Origin: Hericium rajendrae
Taxonomy: Eukaryota; Basidiomycota; Agaricomycetes; Russulales; Hericiaceae
DNA: 64,000 nt
Assembly (NCBI GenBank): GCA_033439255.1
Contig: CM065881.1
Span: 3,494,912 to 3,558,911, forward strand
Direction of reading: 5' to 3'
Under the pieces are notes generated by a model. The model was not told the DNA's origin, searched no databases, and saw only the letters and a program-made list of their open reading frames with translations. A program made the position numbers and the translations under genes. Below are positions 49,703-60,130 of the stretch, piece after piece. Positions within the stretch are counted from its first letter, which is position 1. Each line of letters begins with the position of its first letter.

Positions 49703-50544
49703 TTAGACTACATGCAGAACTCCAGAGTTATCTAAGTAGAAGATATCTCCCATCTCACTGTCTCCCTCTCCATTGAAAGCATTAATATCATCTGCTAAAA
49801 CTCTCCCATCAAGGTTCCAAGGCTGCTCACTATGCACAGAGAGCAGCTGCTGGTAGGGAATACCCTCAGCAGGTGGTTCATCTCCAGGCTGTGAGAACAG
49901 CTCTACATTGTTATCCATCCAGTCCAAGATAAGGTGATCATCCTCCTGCCATACTCCAAGAAGATCATGGGGATCCTGACCAGTCTCCTCCTTGAGCTCT
50001 TGCATGGCTTGGCTAAGAGCATCAGAGAAAATGTACTCCTGCTCCCAAGCAAACTGATATAGGGATGTCATCCTGGAAGTAGCTCTGTCTATGCTCCAAT
50101 TGGCATGAGGAAGATCAGAATGGAGGGTAGTGAGGTGGAGGAGGAGGAAGTGGAGCTTGTGGATCTTGATGAGGCCCTGGTGATACCTCTGCATGGTCTG
50201 TATGATCTGCTCAGGGATGTGCAGGTCTGAGTTCTTGACTACAATGAAGGCAGCCTTCTTGGCCAAGTTAGGAGCCTCATACTCCTCTTCAGTCATCTGT
50301 AGACTGGGTATGAGTACTTTATACAGATAGCTACACATTTGCATACCTGAAGTGTCTGAATAGACTTGAGTTTAAGGAAGTCCTCAGCTACCTGATAGGC
50401 ATAGTGTGTCCAAGTCCTCTTCAGCTCCTGAATAGGGAGAACTCCATTGACATAAGAGAGAGTCAGAGATTGGGTGTAGCCATAGGGCATGATATTGATA
50501 TAGAGAGGTAGCCTGAAGCATCTGGATTGAGGAGGAAGACCCAT
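49703..50544 (-). CDS. Uncharacterised protein, intact member of a tandem pair
   Basis: Two exons. Exon 1 is MGLPPQSRCFRLPLYINIMP through YQVAEDFLKLKSIQTLQ. A 50 bp intron (GTATGC ... CTACAG) leads to MTEEEYEAPNLAKKAAFIVV, then MQRYHQGLIKIHKLHFLLLH, SLYQFAWEQEYIFSDALSQA, MQELKEETGQDPHDLLGVWQ, DDHLILDWMDNNVELFSQPG and the end IFYLDNSGVLHVV. About 265 residues, acidic, mostly helical, with no signal peptide or membrane segment. I do not recognise the family. It sits with its broken paralogue inside a CpG-poor segment bounded by 880 bp direct repeats, so it is probably cargo or part of a mobile unit. A further 5' exon with a frame starting MKIKGTKTPKMDTNRP (50,756) is possible. Confidence 0.55.
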
Positions 50545-50749
50545 CTTATATGTCTAATTAAGTCATGTAAGCAGTCTATAAGCTCCATCACATACCTGTA
50601 GCAATGTGTATAGGATGTAGAGTGGGTAGTTTGTGCAGAATCTCCAAAGGTGGTGCAGTGATGATGTGGCAGGAAGCAAGAGGCACTTGTTGTTTGGTTG
50701 CTCAAGATAGGTCTATTTGTATCCATTTTCGGAGTTTTGGTACCTTTGA

Positions 50750-52690
50750 TCTTCATTTTTACTATGCATGTTATATATAGCTGGAAAGCTATGGAAAGTA
50801 GCTTTTCAAAGATGTCTTTATATTTACTATAGCTTGAGTTTATGAATATCTATGGAATTATCTTTGATTTACTGTCAGTTTAGGCTATTGTAATGCTGGC
50901 ACAGATTTTGGACTTTTGCACATTTCCTTGTGATCCAATTTACACATAGTGTATACTGTTAGAAAGCTATTGAAGAGGGCTTTTAGACAGTGGTATTATA
51001 TTTTCCATAGCTTGAGTGAGTGGGTGTCTATGTAGTGATCTTTGATTTAGTACCAGTTTAGGCTATTGTAATGCTGGCACAGATTTCGGACTTTTGCACA
51101 CTTCCTTGTGATCCAATTTGCACATAGTATATGCTGTTAGAAAGCTATTGAAGAGGGCTTTCAGACAGTGGTATTTTATTTCCCATAGCTTGAGTGAGAG
51201 GGTCTCTATGGAGTGATCTTTGATTTCCTGTCAGTTTAGGCTACTGTAATGCTGGCACACATTTCCGAGTTTTGCTCACTTTCTTTGGTTTCAATTTGCA
51301 CATGGCATATATTGTTAGAAAGCTATTGAAAAGAGCTTTCAGACAATGGTATTATATTTCCCATAGCTTGAGTGAGAGGGTCTCTATGTAGTGATCTTTG
51401 ATTTCCTGCCAGTTTAGGCTATTGTAATGCTGGCACACATTTCCGAGTTTTGCTCACTTCCTTGTAATCCAATTTGCACATGGCATATACTATTAGAAAG
51501 CTATTGAAAAGGGCTTTCAGACAGTGGTGTTATATTTCCCATAGCTTGAGTGAGAGGGTCTCTATGGAGGGATCTTTGATTTCTTGTCAGTTTAGGCTAC
51601 TGTAATGCTGGCACACATTTCCGAGTTTTGCTCACTTTCTTTGGCTTCAATTTGCACATGGCATATACTGTTAGAAAGCTATTGAAAAGAGCTTTCAGAC
51701 AGTGGTATTATATTTCTCATAGCTTGAGTGAGAGGGTCTCTATGGAGTGATCTTTGATTTCCTGTCAGTTTAGGCTATTGTAATGCTGGCACACATTTCC
51801 GAGTTTTGCTCACTTTCTTTGGCTTCAATTTGCACATGGCATATACTGTTAGAAAGCTATTGAAAAGGGCTTTCAGACAGTGGTATTATATTTCCCATAG
51901 CTTGAGTGAAAGGGTCTCTATGGAGGGATCTTTGATTTCCTGTCAGTTTAGGCTACTGTAATGCTGGCACATATTTCCGAGTTTTGCTCACTTTCTTTGG
52001 CTTCAATTTGCACATAGTATATACTGTTAGAAAGCTATTAAAAAGAGCTTTCAGACAGTGATATCATACTTTTCATAGCTTGAGTTGGTAAATATCTATA
52101 GAATTATCTTTGATTTATTATCAGTTTTAGACTACTATAATGCTGGCACACATTTCCGAGTTTTGCTCACTTTATTTTGCTTTAATTTGTACATGGCATA
52201 TACTGTTAGAAAGCTATTGAAGAGGGCTTTCAGACAGTAGTATTATATTTTCTATAGCTTGAGTGAGTGGGTGTCTATGTAGTGATCTTTTTGATATACT
52301 GCCAGTTTAGGCTATTGTAATGCTGGCATACATTTTCCAAGTTTTGCTCACTTTATTCTGCTTTAATTTGCACATGACATATATTGATAGAGAGCTATTA
52401 GAAGAAGCTTTCAGACAGTGATATCATATTTTTCATAGCTTCAGTAAATAAGTGTCTATCTCTTGATCTTTGATCTATTGTTAGTTTTGATTTGGCCACT
52501 GTAGACAATAGACATAATTTTCAGAGTTTTGGTCATCTCTTTCTGATTCAATTTATACATGATATATATAACTGGAAAGCTGCTGAAAAGATCTTTCAGA
52601 TGGTGGTGTTATATTTCTTATGAGTATCTATGCATTTATCTCTGATTTTATTGTTAGTGTTATTTGGCCATCATAGATAGTAGTACAATT
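50750..52690. repeat. 178 bp tandem satellite, about eleven copies
   Basis: A head-to-tail array whose unit contains ttagaaagctattgaa, ctttcagacagtgg, catagcttgagtgag, gtctctatggagtgatcttt, gtttaggctactgtaatgc and tggcacacatttccgag. The word atttccgag recurs at 51,261, 51,439, 51,617, 51,795, 51,973 and 52,152, a spacing of 178-179 bp. Outer units (before about 50,900 and after about 52,330) are more diverged. Each unit keeps essentially one CG, in ttCCGAGttttg or ttCGGAGttttg. Confidence 0.9.
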
Positions 52691-52909
52691 TTCGGAGTTT
52701 TGATCATCTTTTTCTGATTCAATTTACATATGATATATATAGCTACAATGCTGCTAAATATGGCTAAAAAAGCTGTTAGAAAGAGCTTTCAAATGGTAGT
52801 ATTATAGCTTGTTTCTTTATTATGGTACTATCTGTTGTTTTGACTACTATACACTGAGTGTTTGAAAAATAGCAATAAACATGTGTTTAAGTCAGCCTAT
52901 ATTGCTGGG

Positions 52910-53789
52910 TTGGGTGGGTTGATTGAGGTCTCCCCCAAGAGGAAGACCCACAGCTGAAGCTTCAATCAAGGGAGCAAAGAGTAAAAAGGGGAACAGGAGG
53001 AAGGGAATGAAAGGGTTATTAGAGTAAAGATAAAGCAAAGCAGTGTGGCAATCAAGTTTTAAACCAAGGAGTCACCTACCCAGTTAAGGGAGATTCAGAT
53101 GGCTGAATGGTCCTGAATTTCTGCACTGCTGTGCTTCTTCAGTCCCTGGCAAGGTGAGTAGGGCTTGTATCCTGTTCAGACAGGCAGCAGCAGGCCCTGT
53201 ATTTATAGGCACTGGTGTTTAGGGCAGGCTTGATTAAATTCTGCCATCAAATGGGCCCACTTTGACTGCAATTCTCTGATGAGTCACAGCCACAGTGGCA
53301 ACTATACAGTTGTCAGCCACAGAACCTTAACTTTATTCTGTAGCCACAGCCTCTTGTTTTGTGCCACCTTATTCACTGCATCTGAGCAGCATGTTGAGCA
53401 ATTTCTGCTCAATCATAGTATAGTTATGCATGATATTCATAAGATGTAATGCATATAAGCATGTCATGCAGCATTGAAGCTTGTTGTGAGGTACTAGGAT
53501 GTGGAGATTGTGATTTTTTAGGCAGTATATACAGCCAGCCCTAGTGGTGACTGGGAAACTTATAATGGACTGAAAGGACTTTCACTGTAAAGATATTAAG
53601 GCCTGGAGCAGCTCATTTGCTGCTTGAGCATCTCCAAGGAGATTCTGCCACTTTATGAGATATTAAGATCACTAACTGATCACTCTCAGCTTATGGCCCA
53701 ATCATTCCAGCTTCCTTTGCCTCTCCAGGAGCCAACTCAAAGATCACTATAGTGATAGCTTCATCCATTCTCTCAGCATAGATAGAGAT
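52910..53789. repeat. 880 bp direct repeat, right copy (LTR-like)
   Basis: Partner of 46,993-47,872 in the same orientation, differing by a few per cent, mostly C/T and G/A changes. The minus-strand TATAAATA is at 53,200-53,207. In this copy it would read leftward into the satellite and the two paralogues. Confidence 0.8.
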
Positions 53790-53966
53790 TGGTACCCACA
53801 TTCCTGCATCTCAACAACTGTTGTCATGGAATTTTGTCCTGAAATTTTGTATGTGGGTAGCTATATATATGAAGCCCTTGTATGTGAAATTTTAGCAAAA
53901 ACGGCGGTCCCGTTCTTTCTCGGCAAGGCAATCATTGTTGTGGGGGGGAGAGGAGGAGAAGATGGT

Positions 53967-54084
53967 CCAAACAATTCAGGCAGCAATGTTGGGGTCATTT
54001 GGGTGCATACATATTGTTCATACATGCTGTATTATGATGCTGCAGCAATATGGACCTGCCAAGAGCAATGCCTGAATTGTTTGG
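53967..54084. repeat. Hairpin with a perfect 16 bp stem
   Basis: ccaaacaattcaggca (53,967-53,982) and tgcctgaattgtttgg (54,069-54,084) are perfect reverse complements, with an 86 bp loop. The overlapping plus frame at 53,826-54,221 has no protein support. Could be a small foldback element or a structured RNA. Confidence 0.7.
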
Positions 54085-54099
54085 AGCACATTTGTCTAA

Positions 54100-55660
54100 A
54101 ATTGACCCCCTCTAGGAGAAGACCTCTACCACTCATTATCCTAAGGTCCAATCTCGCTCAAACATGCATGGTATGTGCATGGTATATGCAGTGCTGTACA
54201 TGCAAAGTTTCAGAATCATAGCTACAACATTCAAATTATTTGAGCTGCATCTTGTTTTAGGAGATACATACTTTGATTGGCTTCAAATAATTCAGATATT
54301 CCCTCTGCTGCATAACTGATGAATGAATCATGTTCATGTACATTAAATATACATGCTCACAAAGTTTCATGATCATACAACATGTTTTCAAATTGTTTGC
54401 CCTTTACCATCTCTTCGAGGAGGCAACTTTTGCTGCACATTTGTGTGTGGTTCGATCGCACTCAAACTTATAGTATATGTGCTTTGCATTTGTTAGATGA
54501 GATGTGAAAAGTTTCAGAATCATAGCTGCAATATTCAAATTATTTGAGCTACATCTTTTTTTAGGGGATACATATGTTAATTAGCTTCAAATAATTCAGA
54601 TATTCTCTCTGCTGCATAACTGATGAATGAATCATGTTTGTGTACATTCAATATACATACTCACAAAGCTTCGTGGTCATACCATACATTTCCAAATTGT
54701 CTGCCCTCTATCACCTTCTCAAGAACATGACTGACTTTTGCTACGTATTTGTGTGTGGTCCGATCATCCTCAAACTTATTTGGTATGTGTTTTTCATATG
54801 ATAGATGAGGCATGAAAAGTTTCAAAGTCATAGCCACAATATTCAAATTATTTGAGCTGCATCTTGTTTTAGAGGATACATACTTCGATTAGCTTCAAAT
54901 AATTCAGATATTACTTTTCCTGTATAACTTGTCAATGCATAGTGTTTATCTACATTCAATATACATCCTCACAGAGTTTTGAGAGTATATGATGTAATTT
55001 CACATTGTTTGCCTTTTACCACCTCCTTGAGGAGGTAACTTTTGCCGTGTATTTGTGTGTGGTCCGATCATGCTCAAACTTACCATACATGTGCTTTGTA
55101 TATGTTAGGTCAGATGTGGAAGCATTCAGAGTTATAGCTATAATATTTGAATTATTTGAGCTACATCTTCTTCTGGGGGATATGTACCTTCATTGGCTTT
55201 AAATAATATTCAGATACTGCTTTTGTTGTATAGCTGGTCTATACATGGTACTCATTCATACTCATTGTACATCCTCACAGAGGTTCGAGACAATAGGACA
55301 CAATCTCACATTGTTTGCTCTCTGCCACCTCCTCAAGGAGGTTACTTTTGCTATGCATTTGTGTCTGGTCTGATCGTGCTCAAACTTATCATACATGTGG
55401 TTTGCATACGTTGGGTCTGACGTGAAGAAGTTCAGAGCTACAGCAGCAATATTTCAATTATTTGGAAGAGATTTGTTTCACAAGAGAGGCACACTTTGAT
55501 TAGAGGCAAATAATTCAGATAGTGCTTCTGCTGGCCCATGCATACTGTTTATCTCTGCTCATTCTACATCCTCACAGAGTCTCGACATGCTAGGACATGT
55601 TCTCACATTGTTTGCACAGAACTTTAATGAGCATAGGGATAGCTCGAAGACCAAGTCACA
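54100..55660. repeat. ~306 bp tandem repeats, about five copies
   Basis: Each unit holds tttgtgtgtggtccgatc, ctcaaacttac, gtttcagaatcatagct, attcaaattatttgagct and tcaaataattcagatatt. The gtgtgtgg/gtgtctgg word lies at about 54,444, 54,751, 55,055 and 55,361, a spacing of ~306 bp. A further unit-like copy is found far away at about 59,660-59,960. Units are 75-85% alike by eye and contain no consistent reading frame. Confidence 0.8.
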
Positions 55661-56072
55661 TCATCTACATATATATCATGAAGTAGTGACTTCTGTTTGT
55701 CCACACCAGCCACTGCACTCGCATAAGCAGTTGGTTCTTGCCATCCTTACTCACGCTCACATACACTCTGCACAACATGGAGATGAGTCAATCTATTGTT
55801 ATATCTGGTAACCCAAGTGGGCCATGTTGGGTTGGGTTGATGATGTTACTCTCGATGATAACAAAGTATGAAAAGATCGAAAATAATCTGGACTTTAGTG
55901 ATTGTAGAATCACATGGAACACTCACATAGCCTTACTGTACAAGTTAGACACACGCTTACTGATACCTTAGTGAGCTGACTGATGCTGTTCTCACGCAAT
56001 GAGCAATCTATGATGTTATGCTTATAATTACTGTACAGTTTCTGATTGGTAGATATGCAGAGCCTACAGTAC

Positions 56073-56079
56073 TATATAA
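56073..56079 (+). promoter_or_regulatory. TATA-like promoter, possibly LTR-derived
   Basis: TATATAA followed by gggctccctcgttcgctcag and a pyrimidine-rich stretch with tctttcacataat, typical of a core promoter with a downstream initiator. No intact gene follows, so it may be part of a retroelement LTR relic. Confidence 0.35.
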
Positions 56080-56235
56080 GGGCTCCCTCGTTCGCTCAGA
56101 TACCTCACTCTTTCACATAATAGACTGAAGTGAGCATATCTTGCATTACTTATGAGTTTTGCCTTTACTCACTCTACTTGTAGCATAGACTAACGTCTCT
56201 CTAAGTCGTGTTTCTTCAGGCCAGACTGTGTTTTT

Positions 56236-56655
56236 TATCTTTTGTACGCACAGCTCGATGCTGAGGTCCAAGCTTTTAGCACTGATTTCTGGATGCTTAC
56301 AACAGCTGTATCGGAATGTCACTGGATCTTTGCCGTTTGCAAGTCTGGATATCCTGCAAGAACAATGAGCTTCCCATATATCAGGTGGAGCAAGACCGTG
56401 ATGAGTCAATCTCTTGCTTTAACTCAAGTGAAGCAGAAAAGGTGCGTGGATATTGAGTCCTTGGTCCTTTTGAAATTTACCTCATTACATCTCTGATCAG
56501 GCCTTTCTGATTAAGTCAACAACTTGTGAGTTTGACCAATCAGATATAAGGATCTTCGTTTCCATCAATGAAAGACTCGCGAGCAACTGTAAGACTTGTC
56601 TTGAGTGTTTGGAAGAAGACATCATTGCAGAGACTGAGGGGCAAGAAGAGAGGCT
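56236..56655 (+). pseudogene. Duplicated fragment, copy A
   Basis: Homologous in direct orientation to 58,470-58,870 (copy B). Shared phrases include gtactgatttctggatgctt-like text, caagtgaagcagaaaaggt, tttgaccaatcagatataa, and the coding-like SDIRIFVSINERLAS / CLECLEEDIIAE frame. Copy A breaks off at about 56,655, where a small repeated element is inserted. Copy A keeps no long frame. Confidence 0.55.
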
Positions 56656-56765
56656 GAGGGAGGCCCCGTGAAGCTCCTATGTATGCTTCCCGGTCAGAGA
56701 GGTCGAAATCCGCCGAGAAAAGTTCAATGTTTGGAGTCCAAAAAGTGCTACTACCGGGAACCATC
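56656..56765 (-). repeat. Small interspersed element, copy 1
   Basis: Read on the minus strand it contains aaagtgc/agcactttttgga and gaccgggaagcatacatagg followed by agcttcacggggcct. The same words occur on the plus strand at about 58,010-58,150. In both places it interrupts the same duplicated sequence at the gcagaggc/aagggcaagaaga position. Confidence 0.55.
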
Positions 56766-57120
56766 TGTCACATTGGGGATTTTCTCGTATCTGTGATGTA
56801 TTGTCACAGCATCTCCTCAGCACCGGTCTAGAGGGACTATAATTCGAAGCTTGAACAGTATTCAATGTATTCAATGTACGAACATATACTACCATTACAC
56901 ATATTCTAGTTTGTAGCAATTTCGTATCAAAATGATCAGTCCTGCAAGATAGCGCGGACTTCGTCTGCGCAAGGGCTCCCCCTTGCGAGTCGTGTGACGC
57001 CGTATTCGGATTCAACTGCACGAAGTTGCTATTGCGAAGCTGCTCGTCAGTACTTGTGATGCTTTTGTGCTTAAGTTATAAAGAACGTGATCTGCTTTTG
57101 CGTGTATAAGCAGGAGAAAT
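56766..57120. other. Intergenic, possible solo LTR relic
   Basis: Begins tgtcacattggggat and includes a second tgtgatgtattgtcaca word. The downstream part is GC-richer (gcgcaagggctcccccttgcg, a hairpin). No frame is supported. Confidence 0.3.
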
Positions 57121-57640
57121 TTATCGTCCACGCAGAAAAAGGCGTGGATGATGAGTCTTCATGACGCCCTTTGAGCACGCATCAGTGTCCGACACTGATT
57201 TCGAATCGGGGACAAGACTCATGCAGCGCGTGCCCTCTGCGTTCAGCCGGCGCGCGTGCATGGCAAGAGAGCGAGCGCGCAGCTGCGATAGAGCATGAGC
57301 GCGCAGCCGCGATAGAGCGTGAGCGCGCAAGCGATGCAGAGCGAGAGCGGGCTTGCATGAGAGCGGGCGCAGCGCAGCAATGCGAGCGGCCAGCGCGCAA
57401 GAGGCGGACTTGCTGCGACTCCGCATCACAATGATCCATGTGACTATGGTTCGAAAGGCAGAGAGGGAATGGTACATACATGCATCAAGGGAAGGTAGCG
57501 ATGGAGACAGATACGATAGACCTGCAGCCGAGTCGACAGCATCGACCGATCTTTGAACAGTGTTGACGACTTGCGCCTTGCTTGTAAAATTCGAGCCTTG
57601 CGCCAATATAGCAGTGGCCGCCCTAGTATGTCTCACTGCG
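57121..57640 (+). pseudogene. Coiled-coil (Arg/Glu heptad) coding relic, possibly retroelement gag
   Basis: The plus frame at 57,260-57,360 reads ESERAAAIEHERAAAIERER then ASDAERERACMRAG, and a shifted frame further on reads MVRKAEREWYIHASRE. This gives a charged coiled coil built on an 18-30 bp tandem repeat (gagcgcgcagccgcgata). There is no start codon in frame and a frameshift follows, so it is a relic. The antisense frame (57,121-57,636) is open only because of the repeat. Gag origin is a guess. Confidence 0.35.
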
Positions 57641-58009
57641 CGTCACCACAGAACTGCCTCATCCAAGTATGTTGATCATGCAGACATTTCCCTCTGCTAG
57701 ATTCAGAAAAAGATCTGGAATATTGTGGGCAATAATCAGGTGAGGATCTTTATTGTATAAAGCTAGTGCGCACCTTCGCCCACGAGAAGCGTAACAGGCT
57801 TTGCTGTTGTCCTCCTGTCAGTGGAATTCATGGTCAACTTTCGGCTTGTGCATCTCAGATCAAGGCCCTAAGCAAGACGAACACAATATGATGCGGCATG
57901 CCTCACGGGCTGACAATTGCATTGAGCAGCACCGTAAGAAGGTGGACCACGGGCCGCCTTTGATCATGTCTGCGCCCGGTCTAGTAAGATCAATCCCTGC
58001 CAAAATCGG

Positions 58010-58150
58010 CCCCAAAAGTGCTATTAAACGGGAAAGATCGACCGTCGACCGCCCAGAAAAGTTCTATATTCGGGAAGGAAAATCGCAAAATCCGGTTCAA
58101 AAAGTGCTATTCTGTCGGGAAACGTACATAGGAGCTTCACGGGGCCTGCT
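58010..58150 (+). repeat. Small interspersed element, copy 2
   Basis: Matches copy 1 in the opposite orientation: caaaaagtgctattctgtcg, gggaaacgtacataggagct and tcacggggcct. A second caaaagtgctattaaacgg word inside suggests an internal duplication of the end. Confidence 0.55.
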
Positions 58151-58469
58151 GAGGGCAAGGAAGATAGTTCTACCATGTGTCCATTATAATATTTTTGCTG
58201 CTGTTCATCCTGTTCTGGGTGATAATCTCTTTGTCTCCTCCAGCACTCCCAAATTCTCTCATCCACCCTCCCACTTGGTGTTTTGGTCCTGAGGTATCTG
58301 CTATTCAATAACCTCAATATCTCAAAATCCAAAAAATGTGTGACAGTGAACACAACACGTTCACATCATGTCTCTTCCTTCTCCCATACTAGTGTTCTTC
58401 GGTGCAAGTTTTTATGCAGAATCCTGTAATTTCGTGACTTAGCTTGGAAGTTGACCTGTGTTATATTCT

Positions 58470-58980
58470 TACCTTTTATACAGCTAGACACTTTAAGCAT
58501 CAAGTACTGATTTCTGGATGCTTGCACCAGGGAGGCTGGCATGCCACTCCAGCTTCGTGGTCTGCAAGTTTCAATATCCTGCGATGATAAACAGCTTCCT
58601 CAGTTTCAAGTGAAGCAAGATGGTGACAATTCAATCTTCTGTTATATCCCGAGTGAGGCAGAAAAGGTACATGGATATCAATTCTTTTGCTGATCAGGCC
58701 TTTATAATTGAGTTTACAACTGGTGGGTTTGACCAGTCAGATATAAAAGTTTTCATTTCCATTGATGGAACACTCGCGGGCAACTGCAAGACTCACCTTG
58801 AGTGTTTGGAAGACAGCATCATTGCAGAGGCCAAGGGCAAAGAAGACAGTTCTACCATGTGTCTATTTATTTTTGCTGCTGTTCACACACGTGATCAGCC
58901 CAGTCTACCTCCGCTAGCCTTTCAGCTAGTGAAAATCTGTTTACAACATTCATCTCTAGAAGGAAAGGCATCCTGAAATC
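58470..58980 (+). pseudogene. Duplicated fragment, copy B with open frame
   Basis: The open frame at 58,690-58,976 reads FADQAFIIEFTTGGFDQSDI, then KVFISIDGTLAGNCKTHLE, CLEDSIIAEAKGKEDSSTM and CLFIFAAVHTRDQPSLPPLA. It looks like a genuine exon; copy A carries the equivalent text with changes, and a third piece (gaagatagttctaccatgtg) is at 58,160. Upstream exons cannot be joined with confidence. Family unknown. Confidence 0.45.
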
Positions 58981-59429
58981 ATGATCTCTCACAGCTAGGC
59001 ACAGTGAAGATCAAAATCTGCCATGTCAACGAGCATGATAGACCTTGCAAATATTACAAACCTTACAACCTAACCATTGGCAGTTTTTTTCCCTCAGAAC
59101 TTCATGTTTCGGAGACAAAAAAGCTTACAGGGTACAATTATAGCATGTACGCCTGCTTCACAGTTCAATGCTCATCTATATATAAGTTATCTCCTCACGC
59201 TTCACTCATATGACTGTCAATAGTCTAGGAGAACCTGTCAAGGCCACTTATTGAGGGTTACAATTCAATTTCACTAAAATTGATACTGCCGATGATCCTT
59301 TCTGTGTCTTCTGATTCCGATACATGCCTCGAGATCAGTTTTCTCTCTTTTGAATTTTAGCATAGCTCATCACACGAATCCATAGAAATGTGCGAGAGGA
59401 ATAATACCAGGCAGTGCTCTGCTGTCATC

Positions 59430-60130
59430 GTACAAGGTAACCATTGGTATGTGCATTGTGTACAGAGGCAGTTGTATGTGCAGTGTGCATGCTTTCACCT
59501 AACAACGCACGAAATCATTTGTGTATGGTCTGATCGTACACAAAGATACCATGCATGTGCTTTATGTCAGAGCTACAGTGGCAGTATTCAAATTATTTGG
59601 AGGAGATCTTGTTCAGAGGGGAGGTGCAATTTGAACAGCAGAAAATAATCCATTTATTGCTTCTCCTCTATGGCTAGTCAATGCACAGTGTTTATCTACA
59701 TTCAATATACATCCTCACAGAGTTTCCAGACAATATGACATGTTCTCACTTTGATTGCCCTCTGCTACCTCCTCAAGGAGGTGGCTTTGGCCACGCATTT
59801 ATGTGTGGTCCGATTGCACTCAAACTTACCGTACATGTGCTTTGCGTATGTTAGATCAGACATGGAAAGTCTCAGAGTCATATCAGCAATATTCAAATTC
59901 TTTGAGAAAGGTCTTGTTCAAGGGGGTACACACTTTGAACAGTCAATGTCAGGGGCAGAATTGAATGCATGCTCATGCAGTGCTCATCATCCAGACCACC
60001 TCTAATAGGTCTCTCTTTTTACCAGCCTTCATACATATGATGCTGTCATCACACGGGGTAACCATTCATATGTGCATGGTGTGAAGGGGCAGTTGTATGT
60101 GCAGTGCCCATGTTTTCACCTAACAACGCA
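59430..60130. repeat. Direct repeat pair around a 306 bp-type unit
   Basis: A ~75 bp block (gtaaccattggtatgtgca ... cagttgtatgtgcagtg ... cacctaacaacgcac) at about 59,436-59,510 recurs at about 60,057-60,130. The interval contains a stray copy of the ~306 bp repeat unit. Confidence 0.6.

Noticed and set aside
46993-53789. Complete LTR retrotransposon
   Set aside because: No gag, protease, reverse transcriptase or integrase inside, no TG/CA ends, no primer-binding site or target duplication seen.
53826-54221. 131-codon plus frame
   Set aside because: Spans the hairpin, has Cys/Trp-rich random composition and is not conserved in the neighbouring repeats.
50750-55660. CRISPR array
   Set aside because: Repeat units are 178 and 306 bp without spacer structure and the genome is eukaryotic.
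57121-57636. 171-codon minus frame with repeated Arg/Ala/Leu
   Set aside because: Shadow of the plus-strand heptad repeat; no ATG-supported gene structure.
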